Below, one piece after another: positions 53,049 to 63,575 of a stretch of 64,000 bases of DNA. Positions within the stretch are counted from its first letter, which is position 1. Each line of letters begins with the position of its first letter. The notes beneath the pieces are model-generated. The model had not been told where the DNA came from, made no database searches, and worked only from the letters and a program-made list of their open reading frames with translations. A program made the position numbers and the translations under genes. Origin of the DNA: JAZLGI01 sp045616225 (lineage in GTDB: Bacteria > Spirochaetota > Spirochaetia > Sphaerochaetales > Sphaerochaetaceae); contig JAZLGI010000003.1 of assembly GCA_045616225.1 (NCBI GenBank), positions 1 through 64,000 of the forward strand, written 5' to 3'.

Positions 53049-53576
53049 TCAATTATTTCTGAGAAGCAACCTGTAAGACATTCTGAAAGAACGGAGAATT
53101 TCTCTTACTTCAGGACTGGCATAATCTGCATAAGTCCATGGAAGAATCTGATAATCTTTATCTTGATAAATGAGGGTGACTTCTCCGTAAACTCCTTCTG
53201 ACAAAGGAATTCTGTGGGATCTGTCTTTACAAGTTGCCAAAATAAAATTAGCCAAAGACATTATTCCAGGGTCTATGTTTATTCTTCTTCCTGAAGAATT
53301 TTCAAAAAAATGTTCTATCTCATTTGTTTTGATTTTGATTTTTGCCAGCTCAGAAGGATTAATCAGAGTCCGGAACATAATAAAGTATCTTACGGGGTGA
53401 CCGCTCATTTCCTTGTCATAATAGTCTGTATAAGGAAAATCCATGGCAGGTGTTTCTATGAGAACAGGCCCGAACTCATCTGTTAATCTCTGAATAAGTT
53501 CCTTTCTTTTTTCTTCGTATGAAGAGAGAATCCCAATTACTAAAGCTGTTTTTTCAAACGGTCTTGCTGTTGCCAT
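53049..53576 (-). CDS. DUF4416-family protein
   Basis: 175 residues. The pattern MDFPYTDYYDKEMSG (about 45-59), LINPSELAKIKIKTNEIE and RRINIDPGIMSLANFILAT matches DUF4416 (FTDYY-EMG, KTN-IE). The family is found in anaerobes and its function is unknown. It follows sdaA by 5 bp. Confidence 0.8.
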   Translation of the reverse strand: MATARPFEKTALVIGILSSYEEKRKELIQRLTDEFGPVLIETPAMDFPYTDYYDKEMSGHPVRYFIMFRTLINPSELAKIKIKTNEIEHFFENSSGRRINIDPGIMSLANFILATCKDRSHRIPLSEGVYGEVTLIYQDKDYQILPWTYADYASPEVREILRSFRMSYRLLLRNN

Positions 53577-53581
53577 TATTA

Positions 53582-54781
53582 TTACTTTACTGTTGCCAAT
53601 CCACCCATTGAAGTTTCTTTGTAAATAGGAGGAATTGCATTTCCGGTTTCCATCATTACGGAAATAATGTTATCAAAACTAACTCTGTGCCTGCCATCAG
53701 AAAGAAGGGCATAAGTTGCATGGTTTAAAGCTCTTGCAGTTGCCATTGCATTTCTTTCTATGCACGGTATCTGAACCAATCCAAGCATAGGATCGCAAGT
53801 TAAACCAAGATGGTGTTCAAGTCCTAATTCTGCTGCATACTCAATTTGGAAGATAGTGCCTCCCAAGATTTGAGTAGCTGCGGCACTGGCCATGGCACAG
53901 GCAACTCCAACTTCTCCCTGACATCCAACTTCTGCTCCGCTTATTGAGCCATTGTATTTGACAACATTTCCGAAAATTCCTGCGGTAAGCAAAGCTCTGT
54001 ATATTTTCTTGTCAGGTATTTCGTATTGTCTCTGAAGATAATAGAGAGTAGCCGGAAGAATTCCGCAGGAACCGCAAGTTGGGGCCGTTACAATTACACC
54101 ACCGCTGGCATTTTCTTCAGAAACTGCCAAAGCATAACTCAGAGCTTTTGCAGTAGCTCCCAAAGGTCCTGAGAAATTGTAGGCTTTAGAGTGAAAACTA
54201 TCTGCTTTTCTCTGAAGTTTAAGACCGCCTTTTAATACTCCTTCTGCCTCCAGCCCTCTGACAATTGAAGCTTTCATAGTTTTCCAGACAGTTTCCATGT
54301 AATCCATAATATCTGCGCCTTCATATTTCAAAGCAACTTCCCAAAACTGAAGTCCTTCTTTGTCGCAGTAGGCTAAAATCTTTTCCATTCTGGATAAAAG
54401 CTGTGGATAAACTTCATTTGTCTGTGCATTGAAATCTTCAGATGTAACAACTTTTCCACCGCCAATAGAGTAGTAAGTCTCCTGAGTAATTATATTTCCT
54501 GCCGCGTTATAAGCAATGAATCTGAGGGCATTTGGATGCAGAGGAAGAGTTTCCTGAGGATGCCATTCTATCTCTATTCTCTTATTTGCGAACTCTTCAA
54601 GAATTGCAGTATCTGTAAAGTGGCCTCTTCCTGTAAGTGCAAGGCTGCCGTAAAGTTTGCACTTATAGTGATCTGCACCGTCATTTTCAGAAAGAAACAA
54701 TTGAGCGGCTAAACGAGGTCCCATGGTATGACTGCTGCTGGGACCTGTTCCTATTCTGTATAACTCTCTTAAAGATTCCAT
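53582..54781 (-). CDS. sdaA: L-serine ammonia-lyase (iron-sulfur type)
   Basis: 399 residues, single-chain form. N-terminal beta part with GTGPSSSHTMGPRLAA (substrate site) and catalytic alpha part with TAPTCGSCGILPATL and GCQGEVGVACAMASAAA, whose cysteines bind the [4Fe-4S] cluster. It converts serine to pyruvate and ammonia. Shorter than the 454-residue E. coli enzyme, but the motifs are complete. With PepD, PepP and GdhA it suggests amino-acid fermentation. It follows leuS by 10 bp. Confidence 0.92.
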   Translation of the reverse strand: MESLRELYRIGTGPSSSHTMGPRLAAQLFLSENDGADHYKCKLYGSLALTGRGHFTDTAILEEFANKRIEIEWHPQETLPLHPNALRFIAYNAAGNIITQETYYSIGGGKVVTSEDFNAQTNEVYPQLLSRMEKILAYCDKEGLQFWEVALKYEGADIMDYMETVWKTMKASIVRGLEAEGVLKGGLKLQRKADSFHSKAYNFSGPLGATAKALSYALAVSEENASGGVIVTAPTCGSCGILPATLYYLQRQYEIPDKKIYRALLTAGIFGNVVKYNGSISGAEVGCQGEVGVACAMASAAATQILGGTIFQIEYAAELGLEHHLGLTCDPMLGLVQIPCIERNAMATARALNHATYALLSDGRHRVSFDNIISVMMETGNAIPPIYKETSMGGLATVK

Positions 54782-54791
54782 AAAAAACTAC

Positions 54792-57311
54792 TCACTTTAC
54801 AACAAAATTAACAAGTTTGTCAGGCACGACAATTTCTTTGATTATTGTCATTCCGTCTGTGTATTGTTTAACTTTCTCGTTTGCTTTTGCCAATTCAAGA
54901 ACTTTATCTTTTGCCATACCTTTTTCCAAGGAAAGTTTTGCTCTTACTTTTCCGTTAATCTGTACGACTACTTCTATCTGTGAATCTACTGTGAGATTTT
55001 CATCAAATTTTGGCCATTGTGCATTGGCAACACTTGGTTCATGTCCGCACTTTCCCCAAAGCTCTTCTGCAAGATGAGGAACATAAGGACTCAGAAGAAG
55101 AACAAACGGTTCCCATGCTTCTCTTGGAAGATTCTGGAGTTTGTAAAGGTCGTTGACATAAATCATCATTTGGCTGATTGCCGTGTTAAAGTTAAGAGTT
55201 GCAGTATCCTCTGTGACTTTCTTGATGGTTCTATGGAGACTCCTGATTATTTCTTCAGGAGCTTTTTCTTCTGTTAAAGTTCTTTCATCTGCAAGACGCC
55301 AGATTCTGTCAATAAAACGCCAAACTCCTGCAATACCTGTTGTTGACCAAGGTTTTGATACTTGAAGTGGTCCCATGAACATTTCATACATTCTCATTGT
55401 GTCTGAGCCGTATTCTTTTTCTACTTCATCCGGATTAATGACATTTTTAAGGCTCTTTGACATCTTTGCGATTACTCTTTCCAGATGTTCACCGGTTTCC
55501 TTATCTACAAATGTTGTGTCATTTACAACTTCTACCTGATCTGTAGGAACAAGACTCTTGTTTTTTCTCTGGTAAGCATAGGCTGTAATCATTCCCTGGT
55601 TAACCAATCTCTGGAAAGGTTCAGGTGTTGAAACAAGACCCAAGTCGTAAAGTACTTTGTGCCAGAATCTTGCATAAAGAAGGTGTAAAACAGCGTGTTC
55701 CGTTCCTCCAATATAGAGGTCAACCGGCATCCAGTATTTTTCTTTTTCTTCATCTACAAAACGGTTTGGATTTTTTGGGTCTATGTATCTGAGATAGTAC
55801 CAACAGCTTCCGCCCCATTGAGGCATTGTGTTTGTCTCTCTTTTTGCATCAGCTCCACATACAGGGCATTTGCAATTTACCCAGTCTGAGATATTGGCAA
55901 GAGGACTTTCACCTGTTCCTGAAGGCTGATAACTTTTTACTTCAGGCAGTGTGAGAGGAAGATCTTCCTCCGGGACTGTTACTGAACCGCAGTGAGGGCA
56001 GTGAATTAATGGAATTGGTTCTCCCCAGTATCTCTGACGTGAGAAAATCCAGTCTCTGAGTTTAAAGTTTACAGTCTTATGTCCAATCTTTCTTTCTTCC
56101 AGGAACTCTATCATCTTGGCAATAGCATCTGCTTTATTGAGTCCGTCAAGAAAACCGCTGTTGACATGTAGTCCGTCTTCTGTCCAAGCCTGAGTTTGAA
56201 CATCTACTTCACTTTTTAGAACTTCAATAATTGGAAGATTGAACTTTTTGGCAAATTCCCAGTCTCTTGTATCATGAGCAGGAACTGCCATGATTGCTCC
56301 TGTTCCATAGGAAATAAGTACATAATCTGCAATCCATATTGGAATTTCTTTTCCGTTTACAGGATTTATTGCATAACTGCCGGAGAAAACGCCTGTTTTT
56401 TCTTTTGCAAGGTCTGTTCTGTCCAAATCACTTTTTTTTGCTGCTTGGTCTATGTAAGCTTCTACAGCTTCTTTTTGAGATGCAGAGGTAAGTTCATGAA
56501 CAAGAGGGTGTTCAGGGGAAATGACCATGTAAGTTGCACCAAAGAGAGTATCACATCTTGTTGTAAAGACTTCCAGCTGTTTGTCTGTCCCTTTGACGTT
56601 AAAAAGAACTGAAGCGCCTTCACTTCTTCCAATCCAGTTTCTCTGCATTAATTTTACAGATTCCGGCCAATCAACAAGATCTAAGTCATCTAAAAGACGC
56701 TGAGCATAAGCTGTAATTTTCAGAACCCACTGTCTTATGTTCTTTTTTTCAACCTGATGCCCGCATCTCTCACATTTGCCGTCTTTTACTTCTTCATTTG
56801 CAAGACCTGTTTTACAGTTTGGACACCAGTTGATAGGTGCTTGGCTTTCGTAGGCAAGTCCTTTTTCATAAAGCTTTTCAAAAATCCATTGAGTCCACTT
56901 GTAGTAATCAGAATCACAAGTAGAAATTTCACGATCCCAATCATAGCAGAACCCCAGGCTTTTGATTTGCCTTCGGAATGTATTGATGTTTTTTGTTGTT
57001 GTAATTGCAGGATGAGTTCCTGTCTGAATAGCGTAGTTTTCTGCAGGGAGTCCAAAAGAATCAAATCCCATTGGATGAAGGACATTGTATCCGTTCATTC
57101 TGAGGTAGCGACAGTATATGTCTGTTGCCGTATATCCTTCCGGATGACCTACATGTAATCCTGCTCCTGACGGATAAGGAAACATATCAAGGACGTAAGC
57201 TCTTTTTTCTTTTGGAAAAGAAGGGTCTTCTGTAACTTTGAAGGTCTTGTGATCTTCCCAATACTTCTGCCATTTTGGCTCTATTTTATCAAATGGATAA
57301 CTCATAGCCAA
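54792..57311 (-). CDS. leuS: Leucyl-tRNA synthetase
   Basis: 839 residues, class I synthetase. HIGH-type motif HVGHPEGYTATD near residues 52-63, a zinc ribbon (CPNCKTGLANEEV, CERCG), the CP1 editing domain (TTRCDTLFGATYMV, near 250-260) and the KMSKS motif AKMSKSLKNV near 623. The C-terminal anticodon domain and a short tail follow. It is the first gene of the leftward run and is divergent from parE. Confidence 0.95.
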   Translation of the reverse strand: MAMSYPFDKIEPKWQKYWEDHKTFKVTEDPSFPKEKRAYVLDMFPYPSGAGLHVGHPEGYTATDIYCRYLRMNGYNVLHPMGFDSFGLPAENYAIQTGTHPAITTTKNINTFRRQIKSLGFCYDWDREISTCDSDYYKWTQWIFEKLYEKGLAYESQAPINWCPNCKTGLANEEVKDGKCERCGHQVEKKNIRQWVLKITAYAQRLLDDLDLVDWPESVKLMQRNWIGRSEGASVLFNVKGTDKQLEVFTTRCDTLFGATYMVISPEHPLVHELTSASQKEAVEAYIDQAAKKSDLDRTDLAKEKTGVFSGSYAINPVNGKEIPIWIADYVLISYGTGAIMAVPAHDTRDWEFAKKFNLPIIEVLKSEVDVQTQAWTEDGLHVNSGFLDGLNKADAIAKMIEFLEERKIGHKTVNFKLRDWIFSRQRYWGEPIPLIHCPHCGSVTVPEEDLPLTLPEVKSYQPSGTGESPLANISDWVNCKCPVCGADAKRETNTMPQWGGSCWYYLRYIDPKNPNRFVDEEKEKYWMPVDLYIGGTEHAVLHLLYARFWHKVLYDLGLVSTPEPFQRLVNQGMITAYAYQRKNKSLVPTDQVEVVNDTTFVDKETGEHLERVIAKMSKSLKNVINPDEVEKEYGSDTMRMYEMFMGPLQVSKPWSTTGIAGVWRFIDRIWRLADERTLTEEKAPEEIIRSLHRTIKKVTEDTATLNFNTAISQMMIYVNDLYKLQNLPREAWEPFVLLLSPYVPHLAEELWGKCGHEPSVANAQWPKFDENLTVDSQIEVVVQINGKVRAKLSLEKGMAKDKVLELAKANEKVKQYTDGMTIIKEIVVPDKLVNFVVK

Positions 57312-57427
57312 ATCCTATTCGTTATTAAGGTTTAGGTCAATGAAATGTCTGTTCTTATAATAGCAACCAAGAGGGAAAAATCATGTCACGTTGCGGCAGT
57401 TTCTTTTTTTTGTTAAAATATCGGGAT

Positions 57428-59245
57428 ATGGCAGAGAAGACGGAAAAGTTTGTAGAGTATGACGAAAGCACCGTTCTGCATATGTCTGCCCTGGAGCATA
57501 TAAGACTTCGTCCGGGCATGTACATTGGCAGACTTGGAAACGGTTCCCACATAGATGATGGTATTTACATTCTTATGAAGGAAGTTGTAGATAACAGCAT
57601 AGATGAATTCATCATGGGATGCGGAACCAAAATTACCATAAGACTTGAAGACAAAAAAGTATCTGTCAGAGATTATGGAAGAGGAATCCCTCTGGGCAAA
57701 GTTGTTGAATGTGTCTCTGAAATCAATACAGGTGCAAAATACAATAATGATGTATTTCAATTTTCTGTTGGTCTTAACGGAGTAGGTACAAAGGCAGTGA
57801 ATGCCCTTTCTTCATGGTTTCATGTAAAATCTTTCAGAGACGGGAAATATTGCGAAGCTTTCTTTGAAAAGGGAGTTTTGAAAGATAAGTTTGAAGGATC
57901 TACAACAGAACCTAACGGTACTCTCACGGAATTTATTCCGGATTCTGAACTGTTTGGGAATTATGCATTTAACAATGACTACATAGTAAGCAGAATGGAA
58001 AGCTATGCTTACCTTAATACAGGGCTTACACTTGATTTTAACAAACAGATTTTCAAGTCTCAAAACGGTCTTCTGGATCTTTTGGAAAAAGAGGTTCAGG
58101 ATAAGGGCATTTATTCAATAATAAACCATAAATCAAAGACCTTGGATTTTGCTTTTACTCACACTTTGGAATACAGCGGTGAAACGTATTTTTCTTATGT
58201 AAACGGGCAATACACTTCAGATGGAGGAACACATCAGGCAGCCTTTAAAGAGGGTATTCTCAAAGGAATAAATGAATATTTCAAAAAAAATTGGGCTCCC
58301 CAGGATGTGAGAGAAGGAATAGTGGGGGCTATTGCCATAAAGGTTCAAACACCTGTATTTGAAAGCCAAACAAAAAACAAACTGGGAAACACAGAGATTC
58401 GTTCTGAGATTGTAGAAGAAGTAAAATCTGCTGTTGTTGATTTTCTTTATAAACATCCGGAAGATGCCCAGAGACTTAATCAGAAGATTCTCACAAATGA
58501 AAATATAAGAAAGAAACTCACTGAGGTTAAAAAAATAGCAAAGGAAAACGCCAAAAGAGTTTCTATTAATATTCCAAAGCTAAAAGACTGTAAATTTCAT
58601 CTGGGACAGACCGGTTCTCATGCAGATTTAGGAGAAAGATCCATGATTTTCCTTACTGAGGGGGATTCTGCTTCAGGTACTCTTAATACTGCCAGAGATG
58701 TAACTACGCAGGCAGTGTTCAGTCTTAAGGGAAAACCTCTCAATACCAACGGGATGACAATGAGTGAAATGTACAAAAACGTTGAACTCTACAATGTTAT
58801 GGCTGCTTTGGGAATAGAAAACGGCATTGAAGGTTTAAGATACGGAAAGATAATATTTGCCACAGATGCAGATATAGACGGATACCACATCAGAATTCTT
58901 CTTCTTACATATTTTCTTTCTTTCTTTGAGGATTTGATTCATACAGGAAGAGTATGGATTCTTGATACTCCTTTGTTCAGGGTCAGAAATAAAAACGTCA
59001 CGACCTACTGCTACAGTGAAGAGGAAAGAGACAATATGATGAAGCAGATAAAAGGTTGTGAAGTAACAAGATTCAAGGGTCTGGGAGAAATAAGTGCCAA
59101 GGAATTCGGACAATTTATCGGAGAAGATATGCGTCTTATTCCTGTTACAATTCAGAGTATTGCAGAGGCTAAAAAGGCAATGAATTTTTACATGGGAAAC
59201 AATACTCCTGAACGACGCGATTTCATTATGGAAAACTTAATTTGA
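57428..59245 (+). CDS. parE: Topoisomerase IV subunit B
   Basis: 605 residues from ATG 57428 (the open frame goes back to 57383). GHKL motifs EVVDNSIDEFIMG, VRDYGRGIPLGK and VGLNGVGTKAVNAL; Toprim motifs EGDSASGTLNTARD and ATDADIDGYH. The KGKPLN and lack of the gyrase-type insert support ParE over a second GyrB. With ParC it decatenates daughter chromosomes. It is followed by parC after 13 bp. Confidence 0.93.
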   Translation: MAEKTEKFVEYDESTVLHMSALEHIRLRPGMYIGRLGNGSHIDDGIYILMKEVVDNSIDEFIMGCGTKITIRLEDKKVSVRDYGRGIPLGKVVECVSEINTGAKYNNDVFQFSVGLNGVGTKAVNALSSWFHVKSFRDGKYCEAFFEKGVLKDKFEGSTTEPNGTLTEFIPDSELFGNYAFNNDYIVSRMESYAYLNTGLTLDFNKQIFKSQNGLLDLLEKEVQDKGIYSIINHKSKTLDFAFTHTLEYSGETYFSYVNGQYTSDGGTHQAAFKEGILKGINEYFKKNWAPQDVREGIVGAIAIKVQTPVFESQTKNKLGNTEIRSEIVEEVKSAVVDFLYKHPEDAQRLNQKILTNENIRKKLTEVKKIAKENAKRVSINIPKLKDCKFHLGQTGSHADLGERSMIFLTEGDSASGTLNTARDVTTQAVFSLKGKPLNTNGMTMSEMYKNVELYNVMAALGIENGIEGLRYGKIIFATDADIDGYHIRILLLTYFLSFFEDLIHTGRVWILDTPLFRVRNKNVTTYCYSEEERDNMMKQIKGCEVTRFKGLGEISAKEFGQFIGEDMRLIPVTIQSIAEAKKAMNFYMGNNTPERRDFIMENLI

Positions 59246-59258
59246 GGAGGTGTCTGCT

Positions 59259-61259
59259 ATGTCAAATGCTAAAGATTTGTTCAGACAGAACTTTATTGAA
59301 TATGCCTCCTATGTAATCAAAGACAGGGCAATTCCTGATATCAAGGACGGTCTTAAGCCTGTACAAAGGAGAATTCTCCATACTCTTATAGAGATGGATG
59401 ACGGAAGATTTCAGAAAGTTGCAAATGTAGTAGGGTCTACAATGCATTATCATCCTCATGGAGATGCTTCAATTAAAGAGGCTCTTGTAAATCTTGCAAA
59501 CTGTGATTTGTTCATAGAAAAGCAAGGTAATTTCGGAAACTTCATGACTGGAGATCAAGCAGCCGCAGGAAGATACATAGAGTGTCGTTTGCTTCCTTTT
59601 GCAAAGAAGGTTCTCTATAATCCTGAGATTACAGAATATGTAGAATCGTATGATGGAAGAAGTAAGGAACCTGTACTATTTCCTGCTAAAATTCCTGTTG
59701 TCTTGATTCAGGGTACAGAGGGAATAGCTGTTGGTATGTCTACAAAAATTCTCCCTCATAATGCTTTGGAAGTTATTGATGCTCAGATTGCTGCTCTAAA
59801 AGGAGAGAGTTTTTCTCTGTTTCCTGATTTTCCGGGTGGAGGCATCATGGATGTCTCAGATTATCAGGATGGTCTTGGTTCTGTTGCAGTAAGAGCAAAA
59901 CTTGATACTTCAAACCCTAAGAAAATAATAATTGAAGAACTTCCTTACGGAGTGGACAGCGAAAAGATGATTCACTCCATTGAAGAGGCAATTAAAAAAG
60001 GCCGTTTAAAGATTCAAAGTGTAAGTGATTATACTGCTGAAAAGGTAAATATAGAAATTTGTCTTGCAAAAGGAACTTATACAAAAGATGTTGTAGATGC
60101 ACTTTATGCCTATACCCTTTGCCAGCAGAAGATATCTGTAAATTGTCTTCTGATAATGGACAGACTTCCTCATGTGATGACGCTTACAGATGTCATCAAG
60201 TATCATTCAGACCACATACTTGCTGTTTCCAAAGCAGAACTTGAGGTAGAAGAAGGTCATCTGTTTGACAAGCTTCATACAAGGACTCTTGAAAGAATAT
60301 TTATAGAAGAAAGAATCTATAAACGCATTGAACAGAAGAGAACACAGGAAGCCGTTGAGGAAGCTGTGAGAACAGGCTTTGAACCTTATAAAGACCAACT
60401 TGTAAGAGAGATTACAAAGGATGATATAGAACGTCTTTTAAAAATCCCAATCAGACGAATATCATTATTTGATATAGAAAAGAATCTTTCTGAAATAGAT
60501 CAAATCAATGAAGATTTAAAAAAGTGTAAATACAATCTAAATCATCTCACGGAGTATTCAATTAACATTCTTAAGGATATAAGAAAAGACCTTGAAGATG
60601 AGTTGCATGTCAGAAAGACTCAAATTGCAGATTTTAACCTTGTTGGTGTCAGAGAAGTTGCAAAACGTGATATGGATTTGAGATTTGACGACACAACAGG
60701 ATACGTAGGAACCGGTGTGAAGAGTGGAGAAATAATCTCTAAAGTATCGGAATTTGACAAAATTCTTGTGATTCAGAAAGACGGAACTTACTATTGTTCT
60801 CCGGTTGCAGATAAGACTTTCATAGGTAAAGAAATAGCATACATTGGACTTTGTGATAAAAATATTCTTGAGGATCAGGTCTTTACTATTATTTTCCAGG
60901 ATAAGAAGACAAAGGTAACATACATTAAACGTGTAAAGTTTAATTCCGGCTTTATTATGAACAAAGCCTACAACCTTCTTCCTGATCCTCAAAACAACTC
61001 AATGAAAAAGCTCTCTGTTTTGCCAAATGCAGAAGTAACCGTGTCATATAAAGGAAAGGGATTAAAAATTACGGAATCTACATTCTTCTTTACAGATTAC
61101 ACTCCAAGGGGGGCAAAATCACAGGGTGTCCAACTGACAAAGAAAGAAATTGCATCCATAAGGATTAAGCCTGTAAGGTTAATAACCAGGCAACCTGAAG
61201 CAGAAGTTGTTACAGAGCCTAAGGAGAAGGATGAAGATGAGCTTCCAAGCCTTTTCTGA
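59259..61259 (+). CDS. parC: Topoisomerase IV subunit A
   Basis: 666 residues from ATG 59259, which has an ideal GAGGAGG site; ATG 59250 is too close to it. The active Tyr is in AAGRYIECRLLP near 111, and HPHGDASIKEALVNLA precedes it. The C-terminal pinwheel is shorter than in GyrA and has no GyrA-box (the closest is TPRGAKSQGVQ). It overlaps the RluA gene by 29 bp. Confidence 0.93.
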   Translation: MSNAKDLFRQNFIEYASYVIKDRAIPDIKDGLKPVQRRILHTLIEMDDGRFQKVANVVGSTMHYHPHGDASIKEALVNLANCDLFIEKQGNFGNFMTGDQAAAGRYIECRLLPFAKKVLYNPEITEYVESYDGRSKEPVLFPAKIPVVLIQGTEGIAVGMSTKILPHNALEVIDAQIAALKGESFSLFPDFPGGGIMDVSDYQDGLGSVAVRAKLDTSNPKKIIIEELPYGVDSEKMIHSIEEAIKKGRLKIQSVSDYTAEKVNIEICLAKGTYTKDVVDALYAYTLCQQKISVNCLLIMDRLPHVMTLTDVIKYHSDHILAVSKAELEVEEGHLFDKLHTRTLERIFIEERIYKRIEQKRTQEAVEEAVRTGFEPYKDQLVREITKDDIERLLKIPIRRISLFDIEKNLSEIDQINEDLKKCKYNLNHLTEYSINILKDIRKDLEDELHVRKTQIADFNLVGVREVAKRDMDLRFDDTTGYVGTGVKSGEIISKVSEFDKILVIQKDGTYYCSPVADKTFIGKEIAYIGLCDKNILEDQVFTIIFQDKKTKVTYIKRVKFNSGFIMNKAYNLLPDPQNNSMKKLSVLPNAEVTVSYKGKGLKITESTFFFTDYTPRGAKSQGVQLTKKEIASIRIKPVRLITRQPEAEVVTEPKEKDEDELPSLF

Positions 61260-61932
61260 TTTAAAGAACAGAATACTTTACGAAGACAACCACATTATTG
61301 TCGTAAACAAGCTACCCGGAGAGATTGTTCAGGCAGATAAGACCGGTGACAGAACTCTTATGGATGATGTTAAAGACTTCATCAAGCAAAGAGACAATAA
61401 ACCCGGAAATGTCTTTTTGGGTTTGCCGCACAGATTGGACAGACCCACGAGCGGAATTGTTATCCTTGCCAAAACAAGCAAAGCCTTGGAACGACTCTCG
61501 GAGATGTTCAGAGACGGGAGTGTAGACAAATACTACTGGGCTGTAGTTGACAAACCAATGCCCCATGAAAGCGGCAGATTAACTCATTGGATAAGAAGAA
61601 ACGAAAAAGAAAACAAAAGTTATGCTTATACAGATGAAAAACAAAATACAAAGAAAGCAGAACTGGACTACAGAATTCTGGCTAAGAGTGAAAAATACTA
61701 CTTATACGAAATAAAACTCCTCACTGGAAGACATCATCAGATAAGAGCGCAGTTTGCGGCCTGCAATGTTCACATTAAAGGTGATTTGAAATATGGATTT
61801 CCAAGATCCAATCAAGATGGCGGTATTTGTCTTCATTCCCATGAAGTTTGTCTACTTCACCCTGTAAGCAAAAAAGAAATAAAAGTAATCGCAGACCCTC
61901 CTGAAGAACGTATTTGGCAACTTTTTGATTGA
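61231..61932 (+). CDS. RluA-family pseudouridine synthase
   Basis: 233 residues from ATG 61231 (ATG 61237 also fits the AAGGAG site at 61221-61226, inside the parC end). The catalytic motif HRLDRPTSGIVILAK near residue 70 holds the Asp, and TGRHHQIRAQFA near 165 is the second family motif. No S4 domain. It isomerises uridines in rRNA or tRNA; the target is unknown. Confidence 0.88.
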   Translation: MKMSFQAFSDLKNRILYEDNHIIVVNKLPGEIVQADKTGDRTLMDDVKDFIKQRDNKPGNVFLGLPHRLDRPTSGIVILAKTSKALERLSEMFRDGSVDKYYWAVVDKPMPHESGRLTHWIRRNEKENKSYAYTDEKQNTKKAELDYRILAKSEKYYLYEIKLLTGRHHQIRAQFAACNVHIKGDLKYGFPRSNQDGGICLHSHEVCLLHPVSKKEIKVIADPPEERIWQLFD

Positions 61933-62014
61933 ATTGATTACAAAACCTCAATTTTCATAGCATTTTTTTATGTTTAAAGAAATTGTTTAGATTTAGATTC
62001 AGTTACATATAAAG

Positions 62015-62043
62015 TTGACAGCCTTATTTTTATGGCTTACCAT
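62015..62043 (+). promoter_or_regulatory. Promoter of gdhA
   Basis: TTGACA (62015-62020), 17 bp, TACCAT (62038-62043). A perfect -35 and ideal spacing, with a leader of about 45 nt and AGGAG before the ATG 62095. Confidence 0.65.
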
Positions 62044-62094
62044 GAATATCGGGTTTTGATGCCCATAGCGCACTAAGAAAAATAGGAGAACAGT

Positions 62095-63447
62095 ATGAAC
62101 GCTTACATTGAAAGTGTTATCGCTAACGTTAAGGCAAAGCATAAGGATGAGCCAGAATTTGTCCAGACAGTAGAAGAAGTTCTTTCTTCACTTTCACCTG
62201 TTGTAGATGCACATCCAGAGTATGAGAAGGCAGACCTTCTTAACAGAATGTGTGAACCAGAGAGAATGTTCACATTTAGAGTTGTATGGACAGATGATGC
62301 AGGAAAGACTCACACAAACATTGGTTATCGCTGCCAGTTCAACGGAGCCATTGGACCTTATAAGGGTGGTCTTAGATTCCAGCCAAACGTATATCCTGGA
62401 ATTATTAAGTTCCTCGGTTTTGAGCAGACATTCAAAAACTCACTCACAGGACTTCCTATGGGTGGTGGAAAAGGTGGTTCAGACTTTGATCCAGCCGGCA
62501 AATCAGATGCAGAAGTCATGCGTTTCTGCCAGAGCTATATGACAGCTCTTTACAGATACATTGGTCCGGATGTAGACGTTCCTGCAGGAGATATGGGTGT
62601 TGGCGGAAGAGAAATTGGTTATCTCTATGGTCAGTACCGCAGACTCAAGGGTGTTTGGGAGAACGGAGTTCTCACAGGTAAGGGATTCAGCTATGGTGGA
62701 TCACTCATCAGACCTGAAGCAACAGGATACGGAGCAATTTATTATCTTTGTGAAGTTCTCAAACATGAGAATGACAAGATTGAAGGAAAGAGACTTGCTA
62801 TCTCCGGTTACGGCAACGTAGGTTGGGGAATCATGAAGAAGGCTATGCAGCTTGGTGCAAAGGTTACATACTTTGCAGGTCCGGATGGATACATTCATGA
62901 TCCAGAAGGTGTTACAACAGAAGAGAAGCTCAACTTCATCCTTGAGATGAGAGCAAAAGATCCAATGCACTGCAAACCATATGCAGATAAGTTCGGTTGT
63001 GAATTTGTTCCTGGTCAGAAGTGCTGGGGCGTAAAGGACGTAGATGTCTATATGCCTGCTGCAACACAGAATGATGTTAAGATGGAAAGTGCAGAGAAGA
63101 TTGCTGCCAGTGGCGTAAAGTATTATATAGAAGTTGCTAATATGCCAACAACAAATGATGCTCTTAACTTCCTCAGACAGCAGAAGCACATGATTGTTGC
63201 TCCTTCAAAGGCTGTAAATGCAGGTGGTGTTGGTGTTTCAGGTCTTGAAATGTCACAGAACTCAGAGCGTCTTGTTTGGACAGCAGAAGAAGTAGATTCA
63301 CAGCTTCACAAGATGATGACAAACATCCACAAAGTTTCTGCAGAAGCTGCTGAGAGATACGGCTTTGGTTATGACCTTGTTGCCGGTGCAAATATTGCAG
63401 GCTTCCAGAAGGTTGCAGATGCAATGATGGCTCAGGGTTTGTTCTGA
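62095..63447 (+). CDS. gdhA: NADP-type glutamate dehydrogenase
   Basis: 450 residues, hexameric GDH. Substrate-site motif GGLRFQPNVY, catalytic Lys in PMGGGKGGSDFDP near 125, Asp in VPAGDMGVGGREIGYL near 165 and the nucleotide-binding GYGNVGWGIMKKA near 240. It links ammonia and 2-oxoglutarate to glutamate. Codon choice (CCA, CTC, AAG-rich) differs from neighbours and suggests high expression. It has a strong promoter and its own terminator. Confidence 0.95.
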   Translation: MNAYIESVIANVKAKHKDEPEFVQTVEEVLSSLSPVVDAHPEYEKADLLNRMCEPERMFTFRVVWTDDAGKTHTNIGYRCQFNGAIGPYKGGLRFQPNVYPGIIKFLGFEQTFKNSLTGLPMGGGKGGSDFDPAGKSDAEVMRFCQSYMTALYRYIGPDVDVPAGDMGVGGREIGYLYGQYRRLKGVWENGVLTGKGFSYGGSLIRPEATGYGAIYYLCEVLKHENDKIEGKRLAISGYGNVGWGIMKKAMQLGAKVTYFAGPDGYIHDPEGVTTEEKLNFILEMRAKDPMHCKPYADKFGCEFVPGQKCWGVKDVDVYMPAATQNDVKMESAEKIAASGVKYYIEVANMPTTNDALNFLRQQKHMIVAPSKAVNAGGVGVSGLEMSQNSERLVWTAEEVDSQLHKMMTNIHKVSAEAAERYGFGYDLVAGANIAGFQKVADAMMAQGLF

Positions 63448-63471
63448 TAATATTATTGCAAAATAAAATTA

Positions 63472-63516
63472 AAGGCTGTAACAAAGTCAGATTTTCTGAC
63501 TGAATGTTGCAGCCTT
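63472..63516. terminator. Terminator of gdhA, AAGGCTGYAAC family
   Basis: AAGGCTGTAAC (63472-63482) and GTTGCAGCCTT (63506-63516) pair with one G-U, with an inner GTCAG/CTGAC stem, then ATCTTTTT. The same design is at 16620-16661. Confidence 0.8.
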
Positions 63517-63575
63517 ATCTTTTTGGCCAAAAGCATATCAAACATTACAGCAATTTTCAAAAACAATCCTTATTT

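Noticed and set aside
62701..63189. 162-codon minus-strand open frame within gdhA
   Set aside because: It is antisense to a strongly conserved gene and its translation has no recognisable domain.
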